Source: Pseudaminobacter soli (ex Li et al. 2025) (GTDB lineage: Bacteria > Pseudomonadota > Alphaproteobacteria > Rhizobiales > Rhizobiaceae). From it: 64,000 nt of DNA. The position numbers and the translations under genes are program-made. How positions within the stretch are numbered: position 1 is the stretch's first letter; every line of letters starts with the position of its first letter. A model generated the notes under the pieces. The model did not search any database. It was not told where the DNA came from and worked only from the letters and a program-made list of their open reading frames with translations. Of the stretch, positions 54,908-63,890 are shown piece after piece. The stretch is taken from assembly GCF_029892515.1 (NCBI RefSeq), contig NZ_JARXVF010000001.1, positions 682,001-746,000 of the forward strand, read 5' to 3'.

Positions 54908-55827
54908 TCCTGTGTTGCGGCGAAGCCCTTATCGACATGCTGCCGCGCGAGAGCACGGCGGGCGAGCCGGCCTTTGCGCCCTATGCCGGCGGCGCGGTGT
55001 TCAACTCGGCTATCGCGCTTGGCCGTCTTGGCGTTCCGGTCGAATTTTTCTCCGGCCTGTCCTCCGACTTGTTCGGCCAGCAGATCCGCGATGTATTGGC
55101 TTCCAGCAATGTCGGCTCGCGCTACGCCAGCGTTTCCGAACGGCCAACCACGCTCGCCTTCGTGCGCCTGACCAACGGCCACGCCACCTACACCTTCTAC
55201 GACGAGAACACCGCCGGCCGGATGCTGAGCGAGGCCGACCTGCCAGCGCTTGGCGACGACATCGAGGCCATGCTGTTCGGCGCCATCAGCCTGATCCCCG
55301 AGCCTTCGGGTTCGGCTTACGAGGCGTTGATGCGGCGCGAGCACGGCCGCCGCGTCACCATGCTCGATCCCAACATCCGCCCCGGCTTCATTCAGGACAA
55401 GGACAAGCATCGCGCGCGCATCGAGCGCATGATCGCAATGGCCGACATCGTAAAGCTGTCGGACGAGGATCTTGCCTGGTTCGGACACGCGGGCGATCAG
55501 GAAAGCTTCGTTCGGAGCTGGCTCGATGCCGGCCCCAAGCTTGTCGTGGTCACGCGCGGCGCCGAGGGCGCCACGGGCTATACCGGGCGGCACACTGTTT
55601 CGGCGACGCCACAGCGCGTGACGGTGGTCGACACAGTCGGCGCCGGTGACACCTTCAACGCCGGCCTGCTCGCGTCACTGCATGATCAGGGCGTGCTGAC
55701 CAAAGCGGGATTGGATGCGCTGTCCGAAACGCAGATCCACGCGGCGCTGACATTGGGCAACCGCGCGGCGGCGATTACGGTCTCGCGCGCGGGCGCCAAT
55801 CCGCCCTGGCGGCGCGAAATCGCCTGA
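54904..55827 (+). CDS. frk: PfkB-family sugar kinase, probable fructokinase
   Basis: 307 residues, ribokinase fold. The C-terminal active site is VVDTVGAGDTFNAG with the catalytic Asp, and the sugar-binding N-terminus is CCGEALIDMLP with PYAGGAVFNSAIALGRLG. It likely phosphorylates imported fructose; the exact position of phosphate cannot be read from sequence. It follows frcR in the same direction, with a mini-ORF between, so repressor and kinase share a transcript opposite to the transporter. Confidence 0.88.
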   Translation: MILCCGEALIDMLPRESTAGEPAFAPYAGGAVFNSAIALGRLGVPVEFFSGLSSDLFGQQIRDVLASSNVGSRYASVSERPTTLAFVRLTNGHATYTFYDENTAGRMLSEADLPALGDDIEAMLFGAISLIPEPSGSAYEALMRREHGRRVTMLDPNIRPGFIQDKDKHRARIERMIAMADIVKLSDEDLAWFGHAGDQESFVRSWLDAGPKLVVVTRGAEGATGYTGRHTVSATPQRVTVVDTVGAGDTFNAGLLASLHDQGVLTKAGLDALSETQIHAALTLGNRAAAITVSRAGANPPWRREIA

Positions 55828-56067
55828 GGCATCGCGGCTCTCCACAGCATTTTGCCGATCACTTTATATTTCTGAGGCGCGAGCGCCCTCTGGAAGCGAT
55901 CACCGGATGAGCGCTGAAATGGCGGAAATCGTGCGACTGCGCGCGCAGATTGTATCACTTTCGGTAACGCGACACCTGGCCGCGCCTGCCCAGAAATCTT
56001 TCGGGTGCGGTTCAACTCTGCTATCAGCCTCCGCAATATCCGCGAAAATGAAGGCTTTGGAGCAGAG

Positions 56068-57207
56068 ATGCAGTTCATCGATCTGGGCGCGCAGCGCGAG
56101 AGAATCCGGGACAAGCTGAGCGCGGCGATCGACCGCGTCGTCAATGAAGGCAAGTACATCCTCGGCCCCGACGTCGCCGAATTCGAAAAGCAGCTGGCTG
56201 CCTATGTCGGCGTCAAGCATGTCGTGGCCTGCGCCAACGGCACCGACGCGCTGCTGCTGCCGCTCATGGCTTCCGGCATTGGGCAGGGTGACGCCGTGTT
56301 CGTGCCGAGCTTCACCTTTGCCGCCACCGCCGAAGTGGTGGCGCTGGCCAAGGCCGAGCCGGTTTTCGTCGACGTCGATCCCGAAACCTACAATATCGAC
56401 ATCGACAGCCTCGAAGCCGCGATCGCCATGATCAAGGCCGAGGGACGGCTGAAGCCGCGCGCGATCATCCCGGTCGACCTGTTCGGCCTCTCCGCCGACT
56501 ACGACGCCATTGCCGAAATCGCCGCCCGCGAAAACCTGCTTGTCATCGAAGACGCCGCTCAGGCGATCGGCGGCAAGGCTCACGGCAAGATGTGCGGCGC
56601 TTACGGGCACGTCGCCTCGACCAGCTTCTACCCGGCCAAGCCGCTCGGCTGCTACGGCGACGGCGGCGCGATGTTCACCAATGACGACGAGCTGGCCGCG
56701 CGCCTGCGCTCCTTCGCCTTCCACGGCAAGGGCGAGACCCAGTACGACAACGTCCATGTCGGCCTGAACTCGCGCCTCGACACGCTGCAGGCGGCGATCC
56801 TGATCGAAAAGCTGGCGATCCTCGAGGACGAGATGATCGCGCGCCAGAAGGTGGCGCAGCGCTATCGCGACGGCCTGCACAATGTCGTCAAGGTTGCGCA
56901 TGTGCCGGAAGGCCACCGTTCTGCCTGGGCGCAGTATGCCATCGAGACGCCCCATCGCGACGAGCTCAAGGCTCACCTGCAGTCGCTCGGCATTCCGTCG
57001 GTGATCTACTACGTGAAGCCGCTGCACCAGCAGGTCGCCTACAACAGCTATCCGCGCACGCCCAAGGGTCTGCCGGTTTCGGAGGGCCTGCCCGAGCGCA
57101 TCCTGTGCCTGCCGATGCATGCCTATCTGACGGCCGAGGACCAGGATCGCATCGTCAACGCGATCAGCGATTTTCTTGCCTCGAAGACGGCCCAGGCCGC
57201 CGAATAA
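56068..57207 (+). CDS. DegT/DnrJ/EryC1/StrS-family sugar aminotransferase
   Basis: 379 residues, PLP enzyme of fold type I. The PLP lysine is in SFYPAKPLGCYGDGG, with the Asp/Gln motif VIEDAAQAIGG and GTDALLLPL near the N-terminus. It transfers an amino group from glutamate to a keto-sugar nucleotide, for lipopolysaccharide or other glycans. ATG 56068 has GGAG 5 nt upstream; the longer frame is not conserved. The 240-nt gap before it holds nothing clear. It converges on cysQ across a bidirectional terminator. Confidence 0.9.
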   Translation: MQFIDLGAQRERIRDKLSAAIDRVVNEGKYILGPDVAEFEKQLAAYVGVKHVVACANGTDALLLPLMASGIGQGDAVFVPSFTFAATAEVVALAKAEPVFVDVDPETYNIDIDSLEAAIAMIKAEGRLKPRAIIPVDLFGLSADYDAIAEIAARENLLVIEDAAQAIGGKAHGKMCGAYGHVASTSFYPAKPLGCYGDGGAMFTNDDELAARLRSFAFHGKGETQYDNVHVGLNSRLDTLQAAILIEKLAILEDEMIARQKVAQRYRDGLHNVVKVAHVPEGHRSAWAQYAIETPHRDELKAHLQSLGIPSVIYYVKPLHQQVAYNSYPRTPKGLPVSEGLPERILCLPMHAYLTAEDQDRIVNAISDFLASKTAQAAE

Positions 57208-57236
57208 GGGCTTCGCGCCGATCCATCAAAAAGAAC

Positions 57237-57268
57237 CGCGCGCTGGAAACGGTGCGCGATTTTTGTTT
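57237..57268. terminator. Bidirectional terminator between the aminotransferase gene and cysQ
   Basis: Stem 57237-57244 with 57251-57258 (eight pairs, two G-T) and loop GGAAAC. An A run lies on the left (57228-57235) and a T run on the right (57260-57268), so it can end transcripts from both sides. Confidence 0.75.
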
Positions 57269-57283
57269 GCCCTGAAGAGTTGC

Positions 57284-58138
57284 CTAAAACCTGGGCGCGC
57301 CGGAAACCCGGCCCGTCGCGACGAATGACGGATTGGCGAAGTCTGCGTCATCCGGCTGGTTTCGCTTGCCATAGACAAGCGGCTTGCCATCGATCGTCGT
57401 GGTGCTGCCGCCGGCAGCGCGCAGCACCGCGTCACCCGCCGCCGTGTCCCATTCCATCGTGCGCCCGAAACGCGGATAGACATCCGCTGAGCCCTCGGCG
57501 ACCAGACAAAATTTCAGCGATGATCCGACCGAGACGATTTCGGCGGCTTCGATCTGCCGGATATAGGCGTCCGTCTCCGGCGTGCGGTGCGAACGGCTGG
57601 CGACGATCGTAAGCGGCACCTGCCCTTCCCGCACCGATATCCGATGCCGACCGACAATGTTCAGCTTGTCGTCGAGCGCGATCGCCTCGGCGTGGCCGGG
57701 CCGCGCGGAGAAGAACCGCCCGCTACAGGGCGCATAGACGACGCCGACCTCGGGCACGCCATCGCGTATCAGAGCAATGTTGACGGTGAAATCGCTCTTG
57801 CCGCCCACGAATTCCTTGGTGCCGTCCAGCGGATCGACGAGGAAGAATTTTTGTCCTAGCGCCGGGGCTTCGATGCCGGCTGCCGTTTCCTCCTCGGCCA
57901 CGCAGGGAATGCCCGGGAAGGCCGCGCGCAGCCCTTCCAGGATCAGCCTCTCGCTTGCACGGTCGGCCTCCGTCACCGGCGAGAGGTCGGCCTTGTGCTC
58001 CACCGAAACCTTGCAATGGAAGATTTCCATGATCACCCGGCCGGCCTCGAGCGCAAGTTGCTCGAAGACGGCGAGCATCCCCTCGTCGTCAGATACCGCC
58101 GCCGTCGTCGTATTGTTGATCTGCAATGTCGCGCTCAC
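57284..58138 (-). CDS. cysQ: 3'(2'),5'-bisphosphate nucleotidase CysQ
   Basis: 284 residues of the inositol monophosphatase-like superfamily. Metal-binding motifs: EEET near residue 80, DPLDGTKEF near 102, and EWDTAAGDAV near 229. It hydrolyses PAP, the by-product of sulfate transfer from PAPS. The start is uncertain: GTG 58138 has AAGG upstream but overlaps cysNC by 50 nt; ATG 58078 begins 10 nt after the cysNC stop. Last gene of the cysD-cysNC-cysQ run. Confidence 0.92.
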   Translation of the reverse strand: MSATLQINNTTTAAVSDDEGMLAVFEQLALEAGRVIMEIFHCKVSVEHKADLSPVTEADRASERLILEGLRAAFPGIPCVAEEETAAGIEAPALGQKFFLVDPLDGTKEFVGGKSDFTVNIALIRDGVPEVGVVYAPCSGRFFSARPGHAEAIALDDKLNIVGRHRISVREGQVPLTIVASRSHRTPETDAYIRQIEAAEIVSVGSSLKFCLVAEGSADVYPRFGRTMEWDTAAGDAVLRAAGGSTTTIDGKPLVYGKRNQPDDADFANPSFVATGRVSGAPRF

Positions 58139-60026
58139 GTAACCAGCCTTCGAGAACCTCTACCATCTCTTCAGGCGTCCTGCCGAGCGTTTGAAGGTGC
58201 AATTCAGGGTTTTCCGGTGCCTCATAGGGTGAATCCACGCCGGTGAAGTTCTTGATCTCGCCCTTGAGGGCACGTGCGTAAAGCCCCTTGGGATCGCGGG
58301 CAGCGCATTCCTCGAAGGACGTATCGACGAACACTTCGACGAACTCGCCCGGCCCCATCAGCTCGCGCGCCATCCGGCGCTCGGCCCGGAAGGGCGAGAT
58401 GAACGACACCAGTACGATCAGCCCCGCATCGGCCATCAGCCGCGCCACTTCCGCCACGCGGCGGATGTTCTCAACCCGGTCGGCCTCGGAGAAGCCGAGG
58501 TCCCGGTTCAGCCCGTGGCGGATGTTGTCGCCATCCAGAATATAGGTGTGGCGACCGCTGGCATGCAGCTTCTTTTCCAGAAGATTGGCGATGGTCGACT
58601 TGCCCGAGCCCGAAAGGCCGGTGAACCACAGCACGGCCGGCTTCTGCTGCTTGGCGGTGGCGCGCGCTTCCTTGGTCACGTCCAGCGATTGCCAGTGGAT
58701 GTTGTCGGCCCGGCGCAGCGCGTGCTGGATCATGCCGGCGCCGACCGTCGCATTGGTCAGGCGGTCGATGAGAATGAAGGCGCCGGTGGCGCGGTTGTCG
58801 GCGAAGGGATCGAAAGCCAGCGGCGATTGCGTGGAAATCGTGCAGAAGCCGACTTCATTCATCTCAAGCGATTTCGCAGCCGCGTGGCCGAAGTCGTTGA
58901 TGTCGAGTCGATATTTGAGTTCGGTAACGGTGGCGCTGGCCTGGTCCGTCTCGGTGCGCAGAATATAGGAACGGCCGGGCAGCAACGGCTTGTCATCGAA
59001 CCAGACGATGTTGGCCTCGAACTGGTCGGTGACGTGCGGTCGCGCCTTGGGCGAGACCAGCAGGTTGCCGCGCGACACCTCGACCTCGTCTTCCAGCACC
59101 AGCGTGACCGCCTGTCCCTCGGCAGCCTGCTGCAAGTCGCCGCCATGGGCGACGATACGCTTGACCTTTGACGCCTTGCCCGACTTGGCAACCACCACCT
59201 CGTCGCCCTGGGCGATGGAGCCCGACGCAACGGTTCCGGCAAAGCCGCGGAAGTCGAGATTGGGCCGGTTCACATATTGGACCGGGAAGCGGAACGGTTT
59301 TTCCGTTGCATCCTGTTCGACATCGACCGTTTCGAGATGCTCGATCAGGGTCGGCCCGGAATACCATGCGGTCTTCTCCGACTTGCGCATGACATTGTCG
59401 CCATAGCGCGCCGACATCGGGATCGCGACGACCGAGGCAAAGCCGAGGTCCTTCGAGAAGGCCGCGTAGTCGACAACGATGCGCTCATAAACCGTGCGGT
59501 CGAAGCCAATGAGATCGATCTTGTTCACCGCAAGCACAATGTGGCGGATGCCGAGCAGCGAGGCGATGATGGAGTGGCGGCGGGTCTGGCGCAGCACGCC
59601 CTGGCGCGCGTCGATCAGCACGATGGCAAGGTCTGCCGTGGAGGCGCCGGTCGCCATATTGCGCGTGTATTGCTCATGGCCCGGCGTGTCGGCGACGATG
59701 AACTTGCGCTTGGACGTAGCGAAAAAGCGGTAGGCGACATCGATGGTAATGCCCTGCTCGCGCTCGGCCTCCAGCCCGTCGACCAGAAGCGCGAAGTCGA
59801 TGTCGTCGCCCGTGGTGCCATGCTTGCGCGAATCCCGCTCGAGCGCGGCAAGCTGATCCTCGAAGATCTGCTTGGCGTCGGAAAGCAGCCGGCCGATCAG
59901 GGTCGACTTGCCGTCATCCACCGAACCGCAGGTCAGAAAGCGCAGCAGCGACTTCTGCTCCTGCGCGGCGAGATAGTCTTCAACGGTTTCGACGACCGCG
60001 AGGTCTTCTGCAAGGAGGGGACGCAT
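58089..60026 (-). CDS. cysNC: Fused sulfate adenylyltransferase large subunit and APS kinase (CysNC)
   Basis: 645 residues. Residues 1-440 are an EF-Tu-like GTPase (CysN) with GSVDDGKST at 34-42, DTPGHEQYTRNMATGAS and NKIDL. The C-terminal part is APS kinase (CysC) with P-loop GLSGSGKST near 470 and RAERRMARELM. With CysD it makes APS from sulfate and ATP, then phosphorylates it to PAPS. The fusion is the same as in rhizobial NodQ. It lies 2 nt after cysD. Confidence 0.95.
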   Translation of the reverse strand: MRPLLAEDLAVVETVEDYLAAQEQKSLLRFLTCGSVDDGKSTLIGRLLSDAKQIFEDQLAALERDSRKHGTTGDDIDFALLVDGLEAEREQGITIDVAYRFFATSKRKFIVADTPGHEQYTRNMATGASTADLAIVLIDARQGVLRQTRRHSIIASLLGIRHIVLAVNKIDLIGFDRTVYERIVVDYAAFSKDLGFASVVAIPMSARYGDNVMRKSEKTAWYSGPTLIEHLETVDVEQDATEKPFRFPVQYVNRPNLDFRGFAGTVASGSIAQGDEVVVAKSGKASKVKRIVAHGGDLQQAAEGQAVTLVLEDEVEVSRGNLLVSPKARPHVTDQFEANIVWFDDKPLLPGRSYILRTETDQASATVTELKYRLDINDFGHAAAKSLEMNEVGFCTISTQSPLAFDPFADNRATGAFILIDRLTNATVGAGMIQHALRRADNIHWQSLDVTKEARATAKQQKPAVLWFTGLSGSGKSTIANLLEKKLHASGRHTYILDGDNIRHGLNRDLGFSEADRVENIRRVAEVARLMADAGLIVLVSFISPFRAERRMARELMGPGEFVEVFVDTSFEECAARDPKGLYARALKGEIKNFTGVDSPYEAPENPELHLQTLGRTPEEMVEVLEGWLRERDIADQQYDDGGGI

Positions 60027-60028
60027 GA

Positions 60029-60934
60029 TCAGAAATATCCCTCGCGCTTCTTCTTTTCCATGGAGCCCGCTTCGTCGCGGTCGATCAGGCGGCCCTGCCG
60101 CTCGGAGGTGCGCGCAATCAGCATCTCGCTGACGATGCCCTGCAGGTCGGTGGCGTCGGATTCGATGGCGCCCGTCAGCGGGTAGCAGCCCAGCGTCCTG
60201 AAGCGCACCAGCCGGTTTTCCACCACCTCGCCGGGCTTGAGCTTCATGCGATCGTCATCGCGCAGGATGAGCATGCCGTCGCGCTCGACCACCGGGCGCT
60301 CCTTGGCGAAATAGAGCGGCACGATGGGGATATCTTCCTGCAGGATGTACTGCCAGATATCGAGTTCGGTCCAATTGGAGAGCGGGAAGACGCGGATCGA
60401 CTCGCCCGGCGCCACGCGCGTGTTGAAGATCTTCCACATCTCCGGCCGCTGGTTCTTCGGGTCCCAGGCGTGGCTCGAATTGCGGAAGGAGAAGATGCGC
60501 TCCTTGGCGCGCGACTTTTCTTCGTCGCGGCGCGCACCGCCGAAAGCCGCATCAAAACCGTATTTGTCGAGCGCCTGCCGCAGGCCCACCGTCTTCATGA
60601 TGTGGGTGTGCGTGTTCGAGCCGTGGTCGAAGGGGTTGATGCCCTCGCGCACGCCGTCTTCATTGATATGTACCAGAAGGTCGAAGCCCAGCCGTTCGGC
60701 CATGGCGTCGCGAAACTCGATCATCTCGCGGAACTTCCATGTCGTATCGACGTGCAGGAACGGAAACGGTGGCTTGGCCGGATAAAAGGCCTTCATCGCA
60801 AGATGCAGCAGTACGGACGAATCCTTGCCGACCGAATAGAGCATCACCGGTTTGCTGAAGGTCGCTGCCACCTCACGAAAAATATGTATTGCCTCGGCTT
60901 CGAGCCGGTCGAGATGGGACAGCCTGGCAAGCAT
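60029..60934 (-). CDS. cysD: Sulfate adenylyltransferase small subunit
   Basis: 301 residues of the PP-loop ATPase superfamily: [16 protein letters not shown] is the PP motif, [13 protein letters not shown] and [18 protein letters not shown] follow. It attaches AMP to sulfate, driven by the CysN GTPase. First gene of the run. No cysH is present upstream; the 298 nt between this start and bioY's stop contain only the bioY terminator and no gene that I can see. Confidence 0.95.
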   Translation of the reverse strand: MLARLSHLDRLEAEAIHIFREVAATFSKPVMLYSVGKDSSVLLHLAMKAFYPAKPPFPFLHVDTTWKFREMIEFRDAMAERLGFDLLVHINEDGVREGINPFDHGSNTHTHIMKTVGLRQALDKYGFDAAFGGARRDEEKSRAKERIFSFRNSSHAWDPKNQRPEMWKIFNTRVAPGESIRVFPLSNWTELDIWQYILQEDIPIVPLYFAKERPVVERDGMLILRDDDRMKLKPGEVVENRLVRFRTLGCYPLTGAIESDATDLQGIVSEMLIARTSERQGRLIDRDEAGSMEKKKREGYF

Positions 60935-61175
60935 GGAACGCCTTCGGAGAAACGGAAAGTGACGACGGCAACGTCTTGAGTTTCTGCGATTTTCGTCGCC
61001 AGGGGCCTTCCTCTCAAGGAGCCCGCTACCAATTTTGCCGGGATTGCCGATCGCAGCGTGCGCTGCCGGGCACTTCTTTGGAAACTTGTTTCGCCGATAG
61101 GCAGCACTCGATTTTCCGGGCTGCGATCCGCGTGCTCATGGGAGCTTGAGCCGGCTCTTCCGAAGCCTCCTCCCC

Positions 61176-61211
61176 AAAAACAAAAAAGCCGCGAACCGAG
61201 GTTCGCGGCTT
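61176..61211 (-). terminator. Rho-independent terminator after bioY
   Basis: A perfect 12-bp stem (AAGCCGCGAACC at 61186-61197, GGTTCGCGGCTT at 61200-61211) is followed on the minus strand by TTTT-G-TTTTT. It begins about 20 nt beyond the bioY stop codon. Confidence 0.85.
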
Positions 61212-61232
61212 GTCTTTCGGAATGGCTTCCGA

Positions 61233-61823
61233 TCAGCGCTTGGGCAGCAGCGCCCAGATGGCCGGGGCCAGCGTCGAGGCCAGCGCAACCTTGATCAGGT
61301 CGGGAACGATGAAGGGCACGACGCCGAACTGCCACGACTTCTCGACGCCGATCAGTGCGGCGAGCCAGGCAAAGCCCATGGCCATCATGACGACTTCGGC
61401 GGTCAGCACGGCGCCGAACATCTTGACCGGGCTGCGGTCCCAGCCGCGGTCAGCCGCCCAGCCGACGATTGCGGCCATAGCGACGAAGCCGGCCAGGTAG
61501 CCGCCGGTCGAGCCGAGCATATAGGCGATGCCGATGCCCTTCTCGGGCGTGCTCTGGAACACCGGGAAGCCCATCGCGCCCTGCGCCATGTAAAGAAGCA
61601 GCGTCGCCACTGCCAGGCGCATGCCGAAGGCGGCCGAGATCATGAAGATCGCCAGCGTCTGCAGCGACATGTCGACCGGTCCGAGCACGACCTTGGTCTT
61701 GGCGGACAGCGTGAGCAGTAGAGTGCCGGAAACGGCGAGGAAAATTTGCGTGGCCAGCCGCGCGGTGCCGCTCTCGGGCAGCGCCAGCGAAACGAGCGGG
61801 CGGGCGGAAATTGAATTTGCCAT
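61233..61823 (-). CDS. bioY: Biotin transporter BioY (ECF S component)
   Basis: 196 residues with six hydrophobic segments. The family pattern VPVDMSLQTLAIFM appears as LGPVDMSLQTLAIFMISAAFG, and YMLGSTGGYLAGF is the conserved biotin-pocket loop. It imports biotin. No bioM or bioN energy-coupling genes are adjacent; solitary BioY proteins can take up biotin alone or share an ECF module encoded elsewhere. ATG 61823 follows GGGGA. Confidence 0.92.
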   Translation of the reverse strand: MANSISARPLVSLALPESGTARLATQIFLAVSGTLLLTLSAKTKVVLGPVDMSLQTLAIFMISAAFGMRLAVATLLLYMAQGAMGFPVFQSTPEKGIGIAYMLGSTGGYLAGFVAMAAIVGWAADRGWDRSPVKMFGAVLTAEVVMMAMGFAWLAALIGVEKSWQFGVVPFIVPDLIKVALASTLAPAIWALLPKR

Positions 61824-61873
61824 GGTGGTCCCCATTTCAATCGAGGTTGGCCGATCATCGCCGGCCGGGTTTG

Positions 61874-61902
61874 CCTATATTGGCTGTCATGCTAAGCGGC
61901 AA
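61874..61902 (-). promoter_or_regulatory. Candidate bioY promoter
   Basis: On the minus strand TTGCCG (61902-61897) and TATAGG (61879-61874) are 17 nt apart and about 50 nt upstream of the bioY ATG. No BioR-type palindrome was recognised nearby. Confidence 0.4.
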
Positions 61903-61945
61903 ACAATTTTAGCGGTTTCGCACCGAAGGCTAGGCAGTTTCGACG

Positions 61946-62854
61946 ATGTCCATTGAATTCGACACGAAGTTCGAGCCCGCCTATGGCGAATCCGTCCCCG
62001 TGGCAAAGGGCATTGCCCGGCTGACGGTGAACAATCCGAGCGCCTTCACCTTCCACGGCACCAACAGCTACATCGTCGGGCGGGACACACTGGCGGTAAT
62101 CGATCCCGGCCCCGAGGACGAGGCGCAATTCCAGGCGCTGGTCAAGGCAATCGCAGGGCGCCCCGTCAGCCACATCTTCGTCAGCCATACGCATAGAGAC
62201 CACTCTCCCCTTGCCGCCCGACTCGCGCAGGAAACCGGCGCCATCGTCGCTGCGGAAGGGCCACACCGTCCGGCCCGCCCATTGCGGATCGGCGAGATCA
62301 ACCCGCTCGACGCCAGCGCCGACATGGATTTCAAACCCGATCTTGCATTGAAGGATGGCGATGTCGTCGAAGGCGACGGCTGGCGCATCAGCACCGTTCT
62401 GACGCCCGGCCACGCCGCCAACCATGCGGCCTTCGGGCTCGAGGGCACGGGCATCCTGTTCTCGGCCGATCACGTCATGGCCTGGGCAACATCCATCGTC
62501 GCTCCGCCGGACGGCGCCATGAGCGACTATATGGATTCGCTAGACCGGCTTCTGGAGCGGGACGACAGGCTGTTCCTGCCCGGCCATGGCGGAGCCGTGA
62601 CCAAGCCGCGCTCATTCCTGCGCGGCCTCAAGGCCCACAGGAAGATGCGCGAGCGCGCCATCTTGGAAAGGGTGAAGACGGGTGACCGGACGGTCCGCGA
62701 AATGGTCGCCGCAATCTACCGCGACACCGATCCGCGCCTGCATGGCGCTGCCGGCCTTTCAGTTCTCGCCCATCTCGAAGACCTCGTCGGCCGCGGGGCG
62801 GTCACCACAGACGGCGAGGTTTCCATCGACGGCCGTTTTTCTCCCGCCCACTAG
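61946..62854 (+). CDS. Metallo-beta-lactamase-fold hydrolase
   Basis: 302 residues. The zinc motif is SHTHRDHSP (about 75-83), with further ligands in TPGHAANHA, FSADHVMAW and LPGHGG. A C-terminal winged-helix-like segment (about 215-300) resembles LACTB2-type proteins, which act as endoribonucleases in animals; the bacterial substrate is not known. Cytosolic. Divergent from bioY and convergent with the DUF1499 gene. Confidence 0.87.
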   Translation: MSIEFDTKFEPAYGESVPVAKGIARLTVNNPSAFTFHGTNSYIVGRDTLAVIDPGPEDEAQFQALVKAIAGRPVSHIFVSHTHRDHSPLAARLAQETGAIVAAEGPHRPARPLRIGEINPLDASADMDFKPDLALKDGDVVEGDGWRISTVLTPGHAANHAAFGLEGTGILFSADHVMAWATSIVAPPDGAMSDYMDSLDRLLERDDRLFLPGHGGAVTKPRSFLRGLKAHRKMRERAILERVKTGDRTVREMVAAIYRDTDPRLHGAAGLSVLAHLEDLVGRGAVTTDGEVSIDGRFSPAH

Positions 62855-62869
62855 ACTGGGTTAGTCAGC

Positions 62870-63667
62870 TCACTCGGCGTCGGGCAGCGGCTTCTGACCC
62901 GTCTCGCTGCCGACCTCCGCATCGAGGTCGTTCATGAACTGCGCGATGCGGGCGGCATTGTCGCCAAGGTCGTGCCGGCCGTAGCGAGAGGCCGAGCGCA
63001 TGTCGACATAGGTCGTGTCGCCCTCATCGACGATCCGTATCGCCACGTCCACCGGAAAGTCCAGCAAGGTGGTGTAGGCCAGCGCGTCGATGGTTATCAC
63101 TTCCTCTTCGGGATGATGGGTCGGGCCGAAAAGCTTCCAGTCGGTGTGGGACAGGACGGCTTCGACCGCCGCCAGCGTACGGTCGAGCGAGAGGTCGTAT
63201 CGCCTGCCGGTAACGTCCGGATATTTCTCCTGCTGCAGCTTGCGCTGCGCCGGCGACGGGGCTTCCACCGGGTTCATGCTTGGGGTGCGCATCTTCAACG
63301 CCATCGTCAGTTCAGGCGGATCGTCGAGGTCCGTGGAAATATCGTTCAGTTCGGGGTGACTGTAGGCGCGATAGCCCGACAACAGGAACGGCACCAGCAC
63401 GAGCACGGCGACGATCGCGCCACGGGTCATGTCGTTGCCGCCGAGATAGCCGTCGTTCCACACCGAAGGAAAGGCGAAGGCCGCCAGCAGCAGAGCGATG
63501 GCCGCAAGCACAGCAACTATCGCGAGCACCCAGAGAAAGGGCACCGTCTCAAGGAAAGCATAGCGGTGGCCGAGCCCGGCTACGATGAACAGCACCGCTG
63601 AAAAGGACGCCAGACGCCACGACCAAATCGCGCTCTTCGACGTCCGTTCCTCCAGATATGCCACCAT
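62870..63667 (-). CDS. DUF1499 membrane protein
   Basis: 265 residues. Three hydrophobic segments (about 18-38, 43-68 and 83-98) precede a soluble C-terminal DUF1499 domain (about 125-250) with YPDVTGRRYDLSLDRTLAAV and the VDEGDTTYVDMRSASRYGRHDLGDNAARI signature spread over its end. The function of the family is unknown. The C-terminal domain probably faces the periplasm, but topology is an inference. It is not linked to a neighbour in the same direction. Confidence 0.85.
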   Translation of the reverse strand: MVAYLEERTSKSAIWSWRLASFSAVLFIVAGLGHRYAFLETVPFLWVLAIVAVLAAIALLLAAFAFPSVWNDGYLGGNDMTRGAIVAVLVLVPFLLSGYRAYSHPELNDISTDLDDPPELTMALKMRTPSMNPVEAPSPAQRKLQQEKYPDVTGRRYDLSLDRTLAAVEAVLSHTDWKLFGPTHHPEEEVITIDALAYTTLLDFPVDVAIRIVDEGDTTYVDMRSASRYGRHDLGDNAARIAQFMNDLDAEVGSETGQKPLPDAE

Positions 63668-63702
63668 GTCGCCTACCGTCGGTTCCGCAATCCCCGACTA
63701 CT

Positions 63703-63882
63703 TAGAGCATTTTGGCGCGAGGTGGTATCACCTGACCTCGCACAAAGGCGGTACAATCAAGTAGATAGACCGTGATGTCGTCCGAAGGTGGTCGTCCGTC
63801 CTCCACATCCGTCCCCCGCTTCGCTCGGACGACCTCTCCCCGACGGGGAAGAGGAAATTTCGGATGTTGGGGCGACCTTCTT
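63703..63882. repeat. Degenerate repeat-bearing intergenic segment
   Basis: TTAGAGCATTTTGG at 63702-63715 resembles the edge of the palindromic element. Further on, CCTCTCCCC (63833-63841) and GGGGAAGAGG (63845-63854) form a hairpin with one bulge, and CGTCCG / CGGACG copies surround it. It lies downstream of the acyl-CoA synthetase gene and may end its transcript. No gene is visible. Confidence 0.4.
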
Positions 63883-63890
63883 CTCCTCGG

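Noticed and set aside
55900-57120. 406-codon minus-strand ORF over the DegT-type aminotransferase
   Set aside because: Antisense shadow without motifs; the plus strand has the PLP lysine and a ribosome-binding site.
60935-61175. Possible cysH or other gene upstream of cysD
   Set aside because: Frames here are short and without motifs; only intergenic sequence is supported.
61838-61945. Possible BioR box or biotin-responsive element upstream of bioY
   Set aside because: No TTATNNATAA-type palindrome could be found; only a plain promoter is proposed.
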